Positions 8,868 through 19,167 are shown, counted from the stretch's first letter. The stretch: 64,000 bases of DNA from Dysgonomonas mossii (GCF_004569505.1 NZ_SPPK01000001.1:310001-374000), one strand, 5' to 3'. A program made the numbers and translations. Notes: generated by a model not told the origin, from the letters alone.

Positions 8868-11393
8868 ATGATAAAAAAAGAGCAGTCTTTGGTGAAGATG
8901 TTGTTGCCACATATTATTGCAGTGGTTGCATTTTTATTTATAACAATGGCATATTTTAGCCCTATGTTGCAAGGTAAAGTGTTGTCGCAGCACGATGTAA
9001 CACAATATCAGGGTTCAGCAAAGGAAATTAGTGACTATTACTATAATGAGGGTAAGACTTCGGCATGGACAGGCTCGATGTTCTCCGGTATGCCTGCGTA
9101 TCAGATAGGTGTGCATGGAGGCAGTCCAAATTTTCTTGACTATCTCGAGGCTCCTGTAAAAGCATTGGGTAACACCACGGCAGGACCTGTTTTTGCAGGT
9201 ATGCTGATGGCCTATATCTTATTTTGCTTGATGGGATTCAGTCCGGCAGTTGCTATATTGGGGGCTGTTGCATATTCGCTGTCATCTTACAATATTGTTA
9301 TACTCAACGCCGGGCACGTGACTAAAGCATGGGCGCTGGCATATATGCCGCTGATAGTGGCAGGCTTTATGTCGTTGTTTAAGAATAAAATCCTGCTTGG
9401 TAGTGTGTTAGTCGGTTTGGGGCTGGCATTACAAATAAAAAGTAATCACTTGCAGGTAACTTATTATACCGGTTTACTCAGTGTTATACTCTTCATTACA
9501 TATGCGGTTGAGGTGCTCTCAAAAAAGAATTATAAGTCATTCCTTATGTCGTGCGGCGCCATGATTATCGCTGTGGCTTTGGCTGTATTGGCTAATCTGG
9601 GGAATATATACGGTAATATGGAAATGGCACGAGAAAGTACCCGTGGAAAGTCTGAACTGACTTCGCCGAAGTCCGAGTCAGAAAAGCAATCGACAGGACT
9701 TGACAAAGATTATGCTTTTGGGTGGAGTTATGGTAAAGCCGAAACATTCACATTCCTTGTTCCTAATCTTTACGGGGGAGAATCGAAACCTTATGATAAA
9801 GATGCTCAGAGTATAAAAGTATTGACACAGAAGGTGCAATCGGGAGAAATTCCTGCCGAATTTGCCAATCAGGTGTCACGCATTCCTCAGTATTGGGGCG
9901 ACCAGCCTTTTACTCAGGGGACTGTATATCTCGGAGCAATCGTTTGTTTCTTGTTCCTGTTGGGTATGATTATTATAAGAAGCAATGTAAAATGGGGGTT
10001 GCTCGTGGCTACTATCTTTTTCATATTGCTGGCTTGGGGTAAAAATCTGGAATGGTTCAACGATTGGTTTTTCTATCACTTCCCGCTCTATAGTAAATTC
10101 AGGGCGGTGTCTACAGCTTTGGTAGTGCCTGCACTCACTATTGTTATGGTTGCCGTGTGGGGAATAAAAGAATTCTTCTCGGGAGAAATAGATAAAAAGA
10201 AACTAAAAAAAGCACTTTATATATCGTTAGGCGTAGTTGGTGGTCTTTGTCTTATCCTTTGGATAGCGCCGGGAGCATTCTTCAATTTCACTTCGGGTGC
10301 AGATGCACAATGGAAAGCACAGGTTCCTGAATGGTATTATAATGCATTGCTGACCGATCGTCAAGACCTGATGTCGTCCGATGCTTTACGCTCTTTGGTA
10401 TTTGTTTTATTGGGCGCAGCAATTTTGTATTTCTCTCTTCGGACGAAGGTTGATACAAAGAAAATGACAATATATGGTTCGCTGGGACTTGCCGTTTTAG
10501 TCTTGATTGATTTGTGGGGAATTGATAAACGCTATTTGAATGAGAATAATTTTGTGGCTAAAAGTACCTACAAAACAGAAACGTTTTCTCCGTCGGTAGC
10601 CGATCAGGCTATCTTGAAAGATCAGCATCCTTCCTACAGGGTTTTGAATCTGAATAATCCGTTTGCCGAAACAACGACTTCTTATTATCATAAATCTATT
10701 GGAGGCTATCATGCAGCCAAGCTGAAACGTTATCAGGAATTGATCGATAATCGTCTGGATGGTGAAGTTAATCAGATCATCGGTACATTCAGTTCACAAA
10801 ATATAGATACAATCATGGCATCGTTTAATAAAACGAAAGCACTGAATATGTTGAATGCAAAATACGTAATATATCATCCTGAGCAACCGCCATTGGTAAA
10901 TCCGAATGCAATGGGCAACGCTTGGTTTGTAAATGAATACAAGTTGGTAAATAATGCTGACGAAGAAATAGCTGCAATCAATACTTTAGATCCGCACACA
11001 ACAGCCGTTGTAGATAAGCGTTTCGAAAGCGAATTGTCGGGATTAAAAATTACCCCCGACTCTACAGCTACAATAGAATTGGTATCATATAAGCCGGATG
11101 TGTTGACTTACAAAACCAAAGCTGTCTCAGAGCAACTAGCCGTACTTTCCGAGATTTATTTCTCGAATGGTTGGCAGGCTTATGTTGATGGAAAGGAAGT
11201 TCCTCACTTCCGTGCTGATTGGACATTGCGGGCAATGCGTGTTCCGGCAGGAGAACATGAAATTGTTTTTAAGTTCGAGCCTCAGGGATATTATAACAGC
11301 CGCCATGTGGCAACAGCCTCTTCGGCAGTACTTGTTTTGTTGTTGATCGGCATAATTATAAGACCTTTTGTTTTGAAGAGAAAGGAAAAATAA
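8868..11393 (+). CDS. YfhO-family multispanning membrane protein
   Basis: This 841-residue protein begins with a hydrophobic helix and has a long N-terminal membrane region of about a dozen segments (to about residue 540). A periplasmic C-terminal domain of about 270 residues and one final helix (about 815-833) follow. The layout fits the YfhO family, GT-C-like proteins that in Firmicutes aid glycosylation of teichoic acids. Short motifs such as SQHDVTQYQG after the first helix resemble the acidic loop of GT-C glycosyltransferases. In this operon it is flanked by a methyltransferase and a GT2 enzyme, so a lipid-linked sugar reaction at the inner membrane is likely but unproven. Confidence 0.88.
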   Translation: MIKKEQSLVKMLLPHIIAVVAFLFITMAYFSPMLQGKVLSQHDVTQYQGSAKEISDYYYNEGKTSAWTGSMFSGMPAYQIGVHGGSPNFLDYLEAPVKALGNTTAGPVFAGMLMAYILFCLMGFSPAVAILGAVAYSLSSYNIVILNAGHVTKAWALAYMPLIVAGFMSLFKNKILLGSVLVGLGLALQIKSNHLQVTYYTGLLSVILFITYAVEVLSKKNYKSFLMSCGAMIIAVALAVLANLGNIYGNMEMARESTRGKSELTSPKSESEKQSTGLDKDYAFGWSYGKAETFTFLVPNLYGGESKPYDKDAQSIKVLTQKVQSGEIPAEFANQVSRIPQYWGDQPFTQGTVYLGAIVCFLFLLGMIIIRSNVKWGLLVATIFFILLAWGKNLEWFNDWFFYHFPLYSKFRAVSTALVVPALTIVMVAVWGIKEFFSGEIDKKKLKKALYISLGVVGGLCLILWIAPGAFFNFTSGADAQWKAQVPEWYYNALLTDRQDLMSSDALRSLVFVLLGAAILYFSLRTKVDTKKMTIYGSLGLAVLVLIDLWGIDKRYLNENNFVAKSTYKTETFSPSVADQAILKDQHPSYRVLNLNNPFAETTTSYYHKSIGGYHAAKLKRYQELIDNRLDGEVNQIIGTFSSQNIDTIMASFNKTKALNMLNAKYVIYHPEQPPLVNPNAMGNAWFVNEYKLVNNADEEIAAINTLDPHTTAVVDKRFESELSGLKITPDSTATIELVSYKPDVLTYKTKAVSEQLAVLSEIYFSNGWQAYVDGKEVPHFRADWTLRAMRVPAGEHEIVFKFEPQGYYNSRHVATASSAVLVLLLIGIIIRPFVLKRKEK

Positions 11394-11394
11394 A

Positions 11395-12300
11395 ATGAAG
11401 CTATCTGTTATTTTCTGTACATACAATAGGGAGAAATATCTGTACAATGCGTTGAAAAGTATTTCGCAGCAGAATATTCCATATCACGACTATGAAATAG
11501 TTATGGTGAATAATAACAGTACAGATTCTACAGAAAGTATTTGTAAGCAGTTTCGATACGATTATCCGGGAGTTAATTTCCGATATTTTCTTGAAACGCA
11601 ACAGGGACTTTCGTATGCACGCAACAGAGGTGTGCAGGAGAGTAGGGGCGATATCCTTGTTTTTGTAGATGATGATGCTACTGCATTCGAATCGTATCTT
11701 TCGTCTATAAAATCATTCTTTGAATCTCACCCCACCGTATCGGCATGTGGCGGACCTATAGTGCCTGTATATGAGGTGGAGAAACCGAAGTGGTTGTCTC
11801 ATTATACCGAACAGCTTATTGGTGGAGCCCTGTACGAAGGTGATAAGATAAAACCTTTCAGCAACGGTAAATATCCCGGAGGAGGAAATTCTGCATTCAG
11901 AAAAGAAGTATTTGATAAATATGGACTGTTTAATGTAGAATTGGGACGCAAGGGAACAGGGCTGATCGGTGCTGAAGAGAAAGACCTTTATGACAGGCTG
12001 ACAAGAGGTGGTGAGAAATTTTATTACCTCCCACAAATGGGTATTCATCATTATATACCCGAAAAGAAACTTACAGAATCTCACTTCAGGGAACTAACTT
12101 ATTCTATCGGAAAAAGCGAACGTATTCGTACTAAATCGATATCTCCGAATGCCTACCAAAACAGAATCTTTGCTGAATGTAAAAAATGGGCGGGCTCTAT
12201 TGTCTTGTTTTTTACTTATATGTTGAGGCTCTCTCCCGACAAGGGCTGGAAGCTGATACAATTCAGATGGTATGTAAGTAAAGGGCTGCTGGGGAAGTAG
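11395..12300 (+). CDS. Family 2 glycosyltransferase
   Basis: This 301-residue GT-A fold enzyme starts with the family 2 pattern SVIFCTYNREKYLYNALKS. It has a nucleotide-sugar site ending in DILVFVDDDATAF (the DxD-type metal site, about residues 86-92) and an acceptor-loop region with GGGNSAFRKEVFDKYG (about 162-177) and GAEEKDLYDRL (about 190-200). A short amphipathic or hydrophobic C-terminus (IVLFFTYMLRL) may touch the membrane. It starts 1 bp after the YfhO-like gene and ends the operon. The sugar donor and acceptor are unknown. Confidence 0.92.
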   Translation: MKLSVIFCTYNREKYLYNALKSISQQNIPYHDYEIVMVNNNSTDSTESICKQFRYDYPGVNFRYFLETQQGLSYARNRGVQESRGDILVFVDDDATAFESYLSSIKSFFESHPTVSACGGPIVPVYEVEKPKWLSHYTEQLIGGALYEGDKIKPFSNGKYPGGGNSAFRKEVFDKYGLFNVELGRKGTGLIGAEEKDLYDRLTRGGEKFYYLPQMGIHHYIPEKKLTESHFRELTYSIGKSERIRTKSISPNAYQNRIFAECKKWAGSIVLFFTYMLRLSPDKGWKLIQFRWYVSKGLLGK

Positions 12301-12370
12301 ATTTTTCTGTATAGACCTCATATATAATAAAATAATTGTACTTTTATCTATTAAAGAGGATGATGCATGG

Positions 12371-12480
12371 CAAAAAAGGTAACAAATAAAAGTACTCTGA
12401 AAAGTGTCACTTTTGTCACCTTTTGCTTGTAATGTATTGTTCTGTAGGTTTTTCGTTTTATGTGACGTTGTCACTTTTTG
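12371..12480 (+). repeat. Dispersed GTCAC-rich intergenic repeat, copy A
   Basis: Contains GGTAACAAAT, AAAAGTGTCACTTTTGTCAC, TTGTAATGTATTG and TGTGACGTTGTCAC. The 40-bp core (12400-12439) matches 62260-62299 (copy B) at 37 of 40 positions. A more diverged minus-strand copy lies at 20466-20516. It ends 12 bp before the next gene. Confidence 0.75.
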
Positions 12481-12491
12481 GTGATTAAAAT

Positions 12492-13082
12492 ATGAAAAAG
12501 AAGACTAATAGTAATTTATTGAAAGTTGTTGCCGCTATTGTGGTTGTTATCGTATTACTCTTTTTGTTTAGAGGAAACATTTACCGCATGGCTGTAAAAT
12601 ATGAAGATGGCGGAAGCCGTAAGTCTTATGATATAAAAGAAGGTGATTTGGCAACATTCATCAATCAGAGTCTACCCAATGATGAGGCATTAGATGCTAC
12701 TATAAGTATTGAGCAGATTATCGACTTATCTCAGGAGATAACTACAAAAGTATTGGACTTTTCTTCTGATGCTCAGGAGAGTGATCCGCAGAAGCTTTTT
12801 GTTGCCACAGAGGCTAATTATACCGGTTATGCTGCCTTTACATCTGCCGTAGGTACTTACCTTATCAAGAGGTTTGGAATGGATAAGGAGTGGGAGGCTA
12901 AGCCGAAGAAAGGCAAGCTGTACCTCTTTGGAAACAATATGTACAAGAATGCGCAGAACGGATGGTTTAAAGATCATGACTTTGTTATGTTCAGAAATAA
13001 GAATACAAAAGAGGAAATCTACGTTGACCCTACTGTGGATGAATATCTTGGGCTGAAGCGAGTTGATAGATACCAAAAGTAA
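12492..13082 (+). CDS. Membrane-anchored transglutaminase-like fold protein, catalytic Cys missing
   Basis: This 196-residue protein has an N-terminal signal anchor (about 10-26). Its C-terminal half looks like the transglutaminase core: a helix start with YTGYAAFTSAV (110-120), then HDFVMF (His162) and the strand IYVDPT (Asp179). Active members have Cys-x-GYA at the first position; here Tyr110 occupies the Cys place, so a Cys-His-Asp triad cannot form. It may be a non-catalytic binding domain. The assignment rests on motif shape only. Just upstream lies the GTCAC repeat, and queG follows without a gap. Confidence 0.6.
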   Translation: MKKKTNSNLLKVVAAIVVVIVLLFLFRGNIYRMAVKYEDGGSRKSYDIKEGDLATFINQSLPNDEALDATISIEQIIDLSQEITTKVLDFSSDAQESDPQKLFVATEANYTGYAAFTSAVGTYLIKRFGMDKEWEAKPKKGKLYLFGNNMYKNAQNGWFKDHDFVMFRNKNTKEEIYVDPTVDEYLGLKRVDRYQK

Positions 13083-13083
13083 A

Positions 13084-14019
13084 ATGTTGGCAAACAAAGA
13101 TATCTCCCTGCAAATAAAAGATTATGCATATAGTCTGGGTTTTGATGCTTGCGGGATTTGTAAGGCTGAGCCGATAGAGGTCGAGGAACAACAGCATTTT
13201 AAAGACTGGCTTAGTCATTCATATCATGCAGATATGGATTATATGGCTAGGAATACAGAGAAACGATGCAACCCTACTTTATTGGTTGAAGGTTCCTGTT
13301 CGGTAATCAGTGTCGCATTAAACTATTATCCCGAAACAAAGCAACCGCAAGAAAACCCTCAATTTGCTTATTACGCCTATGGCAAAGACTATCACGATGT
13401 GGTGAAGAGTAAGTTGCAAATGCTGCTAGATTACATTAAGAGCTTAGAGCCGGCGGCCGAAGGACGGGCTTTTGTTGATACAGCTCCAATCTTAGAGCGT
13501 TATTGGGCAGCCAAAGCCGGGTTGGGATTTATCGGAAAAAATTCATTGCTGATCATCCCGAAGAAGGGTTCTTATTTCTTTCTGGGCGAATTGATCATCA
13601 ATCTTGAGCTGACATACGACACTCCATTGAATTTATCGTGTGGAAACTGTACTCGCTGCTTGGATGCATGCCCTACATCGGCTATAGTAAAGCCTAGAGT
13701 GGTGAATGCGAGTAAGTGTATTTCGTATCAGACGATCGAAAATCGTGGCGAGATTGATGAACAAGTGATTCCGAAGATGAATAATCGTTTTTATGGTTGT
13801 GATATTTGCCAGCAAGTTTGTCCTTGGAACAGATATTCACGACCGCATCAGACGGCAGAGTTTAACCCCTCTCAGTCTTTTTTAGACTTGTCTTTTGACC
13901 GCCTTGATAATCTGTCGGTTGAAGACTACCAGAAGATATTTAAGGGTTCGGCGGTGAAGCGTGCTAAATTTACAGGGTTGAAAAGAAATCTGGAAGCACT
14001 GAGGCAGAATTTGAAATAA
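13084..14019 (+). CDS. queG: Epoxyqueuosine reductase QueG
   Basis: This 311-residue cobalamin-dependent iron-sulfur enzyme performs the last step of queuosine formation at tRNA position 34. An upstream in-frame TTG at 13063 lies inside the previous gene, so the ATG at 13084, directly after that gene's stop, is preferred. Visible features are the GRAFVDTAPILERYWAAKAG region with the catalytic Asp, GKNSLLI, and two [4Fe-4S] clusters of ferredoxin type: CGNCTRCLDACP and, further on, CDICQQVCPWN with the intervening Cys in KCISY. It is cytoplasmic. Confidence 0.96.
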   Translation: MLANKDISLQIKDYAYSLGFDACGICKAEPIEVEEQQHFKDWLSHSYHADMDYMARNTEKRCNPTLLVEGSCSVISVALNYYPETKQPQENPQFAYYAYGKDYHDVVKSKLQMLLDYIKSLEPAAEGRAFVDTAPILERYWAAKAGLGFIGKNSLLIIPKKGSYFFLGELIINLELTYDTPLNLSCGNCTRCLDACPTSAIVKPRVVNASKCISYQTIENRGEIDEQVIPKMNNRFYGCDICQQVCPWNRYSRPHQTAEFNPSQSFLDLSFDRLDNLSVEDYQKIFKGSAVKRAKFTGLKRNLEALRQNLK

Positions 14020-14050
14020 TATTAAGTCGTTGATAACGTTTTATAAGAAG

Positions 14051-14536
14051 ATGAAAAAGATAAAATATATAGTGTTGATAGTTGTGTTAGTGTTTGTAAC
14101 TTTCTCTTGCGGAAGTGATGAAAGTTTGAATACTATTCCTATTGAACCCGTAAGATTTGAAGTCAACTTAATAAAATCTCCGGACAAGAATCTGCGAACA
14201 CCCGGGAATATTGTGACATTTACTCAGCCAAGGCTGGCAACGGATATGATTGGATACTCAGGGCTGCTTATTGTTTGTAGTGCTGTACCTATAACTAGCA
14301 GTGTCTATCAATTGTATGCATACGATCTTTGTTGCCCTTACGAAAAACAACGACCGATAAAAGTTGTGCCACAGAGTGATGGGACTGTAAAGTGCTCTCA
14401 TTGCGGTAGTGTCTTTGAGATATTTAATGGTGTAGGAAATGTAAAGTCGGGACCGGCTAAAGATAATCTTCAGACTTACTATGCTCGATTTTCTAATACA
14501 GGAGATGGAATTTTTCAAATTACACGTAGAAATTAA
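14051..14536 (+). CDS. Rieske-like lipoprotein with an all-cysteine cluster
   Basis: This 161-residue protein starts at the ATG at 14051; a TTG 21 bp upstream is less likely. A lipoprotein signal ends at FSC (Cys20). The C-terminal half resembles a Rieske fold, but the ligand pattern is YDLCCPYE (Cys94, Cys95) plus KCSHCGSVF (Cys115, Cys118). In a true Rieske centre the motifs are C-x-H and C-x-x-H followed by GSxF. Here the second motif has Cys where His is expected, with His at 117 instead. It could bind an altered Fe-S centre or zinc. It is probably anchored in the periplasm or outer membrane. Confidence 0.65.
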   Translation: MKKIKYIVLIVVLVFVTFSCGSDESLNTIPIEPVRFEVNLIKSPDKNLRTPGNIVTFTQPRLATDMIGYSGLLIVCSAVPITSSVYQLYAYDLCCPYEKQRPIKVVPQSDGTVKCSHCGSVFEIFNGVGNVKSGPAKDNLQTYYARFSNTGDGIFQITRRN

Positions 14537-14570
14537 TCCTGATAAACTTTGTAGAAAGGAAAACATTTTT

Positions 14571-14578
14571 TACATTTG
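14571..14578 (+). promoter_or_regulatory. -7 promoter element for the tRNA-Gly/tRNA-Leu pair
   Basis: TACATTTG matches TAnnTTTG and lies about 63 bp before tRNA-Gly. Confidence 0.6.
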
Positions 14579-14641
14579 CACTCGCTAAACGGAAAAGGCT
14601 TCCAAAATGTTGGAATTATAGCCTTGAATATAGCAGTAATT

Positions 14642-14714
<73 letters not shown>

Positions 14715-14722
14715 CATAGGCT

Positions 14723-14806
14723 GCTCGGATGGTGGAATGGTAGACACGCAAGACTTAAAATCTTGTGACCATTACGGTTGTGCGGGTTCAAGTCCCGCTC
14801 CGAGTA
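14723..14806 (+). tRNA. tRNA-Leu (TAA)
   Basis: 84-nt class II tRNA. The acceptor arm GCTCGGA pairs with TCCGAGT (one G-T pair) and the discriminator is A. The anticodon loop CTTAAAA gives TAA. A long variable arm (TGACCATTACGGTTG region) is present. It lies 8 bp after tRNA-Gly and is probably co-transcribed with it. Confidence 0.96.
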
Positions 14807-14810
14807 CTGA

Positions 14811-14851
14811 GGGCTCCTATTAATCGATTGATTAATAGGGGTCTTTTTTTT
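14811..14851 (+). terminator. Intrinsic terminator after the tRNA pair
   Basis: Perfect 10-bp stem CCTATTAATC / GATTAATAGG with loop GATT, followed by GGTC and eight T. Confidence 0.85.
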
Positions 14852-14912
14852 ATTGGGGGTCTTAAAGGTGTACTTAGATGTTTTGTTGTTTTTGAGATCT
14901 AGATTATTAATT

Positions 14913-15038
14913 ATGAAGGAGAAAATAATTAAATATTTATTCCTAGTTTTAGGCATGCTTTTTATTCTAGTTAGTATTATTTCTATTGTTATGACAGATA
15001 ATCTTTCAAGGTCATCTTTCAATTTTATATCCATCTAA
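14913..15038 (+). CDS. Possible small single-span membrane peptide
   Basis: A 41-codon frame beginning ATGAAGGAG encodes a basic N-terminus (MKEKIIKY), one hydrophobic stretch (about residues 9-27) and a short polar tail. It lies in the otherwise gene-poor 330 bp between the tRNA terminator and the Mrr-like gene. No promoter box or homology is recognised, so it may be chance. Confidence 0.25.
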   Translation: MKEKIIKYLFLVLGMLFILVSIISIVMTDNLSRSSFNFISI

Positions 15039-15135
15039 ATATTATCTACTTAAATGCGAATTTAACATTTTTGTCTTGTCCGTATGGTTAAATTCAAAAT
15101 ATTCACTTTCTTTGAGTACAATAATAATTTATGAT

Positions 15136-16004
15136 ATGGCTCGAAAAAGGAAAAACACCAATTTACCATCTTTTGATGAATTGATTATACCAACTGTAAA
15201 AGCTCTTGTTGAATTAGGTGGCTCAGGATCTATTGAGGAAATTAATAATAAGGTTTATGAAATAGCAAACCTATCTGATGATGTTTTGCAGGTTTCTCAT
15301 GGAGAAGATGGAAGAAGTGAAGTTGATTATAGGCTTGCATGGAGTAGACATATCTGAAAAAATTCGGATTAATAGAGAATTCTGCTCGTGGAGTATGGGC
15401 TTTATCAAAATCAGATATAGATATAAAGAATCTCAATTATACTGAAATTGTTAGAAAAGTAAGAGAGCAAGAAAAATCAATATCTAAAGATATACAAAAT
15501 CAAGAAGTAGAACAAGAGGTCACATTAGAGGTTAATAGTTCTGAAAGATGGAAAGATAAATTATTAACAGTTCTATATAATATTACTCCATCTGCATTTG
15601 AGCGACTTACTCAAAGATTACTTCGTGAAAGTGGATTTGTTCAAGTGGAAGTGACGGGAAAATCAGGAGATGGAGGCATTGATGGGAAAGGTATTATGAG
15701 AATGAGTGGTTTACTAAGTTTTCATGTTATTTTCCAATGTAAAAGATATAAAGGATCTGTTTCTCCAAGTCAGATAAGGGATTTCAGAGGTGCAATGCAA
15801 GGGCGTGCAGACAAAGGACTTTTTATTACGACCGGACATTTTACAAGAGAAGCTATCAAAGAAGCCACAAGAGATGGAGCTCCTCCAATTGATTTAATTG
15901 ATGGCGAGTTTCTTTGTGATAAGTTGAAGGAGTTAAAATTAGGCGTAGATATTCAGCTCATTGAAGCTGTTGAGATAAAAGAAGAATGGTTTTTGAAAAT
16001 CTAA
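15136..16004 (+). pseudogene. Mrr-type restriction endonuclease, broken by a -1 frameshift
   Basis: The N-terminal winged-helix Mrr_N part (from ATG at 15136: LPSFDELIIPTVKALVE, ending SEVDYRLAWSR) stops at TGA after HI. Reading from about 15348 in the -1 frame continues directly with TYLKKFGLIENSARGVWAL, as in intact Mrr proteins. It stays open to 16004 with the PD-(D/E)xK-type nuclease core (GDGGIDG and FQCKRYKG). One missing base, most simply an A after AGA at 15346-15348, restores a single frame of about 289 residues, near the usual Mrr length. Mrr proteins cut modified DNA. No methyltransferase gene is adjacent. It is either a recent null mutation or a sequencing error. Confidence 0.85.
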
Positions 16005-16250
16005 TATCAAAAAAAATCAATAAACTATAAGTTTCTATTAGTTCTTCTTTTCGTAAGCCGAGATACCTTATTGTTGTACGAAATCACTATGGTTAAAAAG
16101 TCCTGATAATTTCACTAATGCTAACTCAGTGTTAGAACCTGTATTGTACTAAATCTGACAAGCAAAGCTTTTATATATAAATGTGAATTATTAGTATTCA
16201 CTTAAGTTCTTTTAGTTTTTACAGTTCAATAATTAATAGAAATATATCTT

Positions 16251-16544
16251 ATGCACAAGAAAATAATTTCAAGACTAAAAACGCTTGGTATACCTGAGCT
16301 TGAAATAATCGATTCTTTAAATGAGCTAAATGGAGATTATATTAATCTTGAAAGTCGATTGCCAAACGGAGAAACAGGTAAGATTCTAGACGACAATAAG
16401 AAATATCTTGGGGCACAGGTTGAAATACCGAGCAGTGAGAAGTGCTATGGCATAGCTGCAGATGGAACTATGATAGCTGTTTTTCGTTATGGTTGCGGAG
16501 GGAAAGATAGCGAAGTCGTTGCGTGGATAAAAATGCTTGATTAA
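16251..16544 (+). CDS. Small hypothetical protein
   Basis: This 97-residue protein is not recognised. It is soluble, with no signal or membrane segment. The N-terminal half is helical and charged; the C-terminal half looks beta-rich, with two Cys (KCYGIA and RYGCGGKD). It sits in a 1.8-kb accessory-looking block between tRNA-Leu and the lipocalin gene, 246 bp after the broken Mrr gene. That upstream gap shows no clear promoter or other feature. Confidence 0.55.
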   Translation: MHKKIISRLKTLGIPELEIIDSLNELNGDYINLESRLPNGETGKILDDNKKYLGAQVEIPSSEKCYGIAADGTMIAVFRYGCGGKDSEVVAWIKMLD

Positions 16545-16610
16545 CATTTCTCTTTCAAAAACAATTATTGTATATCTGTTGTTTTTATAGGTAAGTTATA
16601 AGTATGAATT

Positions 16611-17132
16611 ATGAATCTCAAATTTCCGTTTATTGCAATCATTATGATTAGTTTATTTGCATCGTGTACTGGTATTCCTAAAAATGCAACAGCAGTCAAA
16701 AATTTTGAAGTTGAAAAGTATATGGGGCGGTGGTACGAGATAGCTCGGTTCGATTTTCGGTTTGAACGAAACTTAGATAACACCACTGCTGAATATACCT
16801 TGAATGAAAACCAAACGGTCGGTGTGCTAAATCAAGGGCACGATTACATCAAGGATACTTGGAAATCGGCAAAAGGAATAGCTAAATTTATCGGTCCTAA
16901 AGATGAAGGCAGGCTAAAGGTTTCTTTCTTCAGGCCGTTTTATGCTTCGTATAATATAATCGCTTTGGATAAGGATTATAAATATGCGCTTGTTGTGGGT
17001 AAAAACAAAAAATATATGTGGATTCTTTCACGAACTAAAACTATCCCTGATGATGTAAAAAACAACTATCTTGATTTGGCTAAAAAGCTAGACCTTGATA
17101 TTGATAAGTTGGTTTGGGTAAATCACGATTGA
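16611..17132 (+). CDS. Lipocalin-family lipoprotein (Blc-like)
   Basis: This 173-residue protein has a lipoprotein signal (LFASC, Cys19). The bacterial lipocalin barrel follows: signature VEKYMGRWYEIARFDFRFER (about 34-53, with the conserved GxW), the YNIIALDKDYKYALVVG strand pair, and the final WILSRTK element. Bacterial lipocalins of this type bind lipids or heme-like ligands in the outer membrane and help with envelope stress. It is monocistronic and shares a bidirectional terminator with groEL. Confidence 0.93.
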   Translation: MNLKFPFIAIIMISLFASCTGIPKNATAVKNFEVEKYMGRWYEIARFDFRFERNLDNTTAEYTLNENQTVGVLNQGHDYIKDTWKSAKGIAKFIGPKDEGRLKVSFFRPFYASYNIIALDKDYKYALVVGKNKKYMWILSRTKTIPDDVKNNYLDLAKKLDLDIDKLVWVNHD

Positions 17133-17150
17133 GCATAGAAAACAGCATAT

Positions 17151-17192
17151 AAAAAAGAACCGATGGATCTTGATCCATCGGTTCTTTTTTAT
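17151..17192. terminator. Bidirectional terminator between lipocalin and groEL
   Basis: Perfect 15-bp stem (17155-17169 with 17172-17186, arms AAGAACCGATGGATC) and a 2-nt loop. It has a T-run on each strand. Confidence 0.92.
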
Positions 17193-17237
17193 ATAAGTCC
17201 TGTCAACCTTTGTCGGTTGAGGCAATCGAATGATTAA

Positions 17238-18878
<1,641 letters not shown>

Positions 18879-18897
18879 TTAATTAAAACTGTTAGTA

Positions 18898-19167
18898 TTA
18901 AATAATTGCAAGAATATCAGATTGACGCATAATAAGAAAAACTTCACCGTCAAGCTCTACTTCTGTTCCGGCGTATTTGCCATAAAGAACCTGATCTTTT
19001 GGTTTTACTATCATATCTTCGTCTTTTGTTCCGTTGCCTACTGCAATAACTTCACCTTTTAGAGGTTTTTCTTTAGCTGTATCCGGAATAATGATACCTC
19101 CCACGCTTTTTTCTTCGGCTGCAGCCGGCTTAACAAGCACTCTGTCTGCTAATGGTTTAATACTCAT
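18898..19167 (-). CDS. groES: Co-chaperonin GroES
   Basis: The 89-residue lid of the GroEL chamber has the N-terminal strand [12 protein letters not shown]. The mobile loop (about 16-33) includes [16 protein letters not shown], and the roof region [14 protein letters not shown] follows. The C-terminal strand [12 protein letters not shown] ends the protein. It is the first gene of the groES-groEL operon. Confidence 0.99.
   Translation of the reverse strand: MSIKPLADRVLVKPAAAEEKSVGGIIIPDTAKEKPLKGEVIAVGNGTKDEDMIVKPKDQVLYGKYAGTEVELDGEVFLIMRQSDILAII

Noticed and set aside
12377..12420. Single operator palindrome at the GTAAC/GTCAC motif
   Set aside because: The same block with the same neighbours recurs in other gaps, so it is better described as a repeat family; a regulator-binding role is kept only as a hypothesis.
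13063..13083. Extended start of queG at TTG 13063
   Set aside because: It lies inside the preceding gene, and the ATG at 13084 directly after that gene's stop gives the normal QueG N-terminus.
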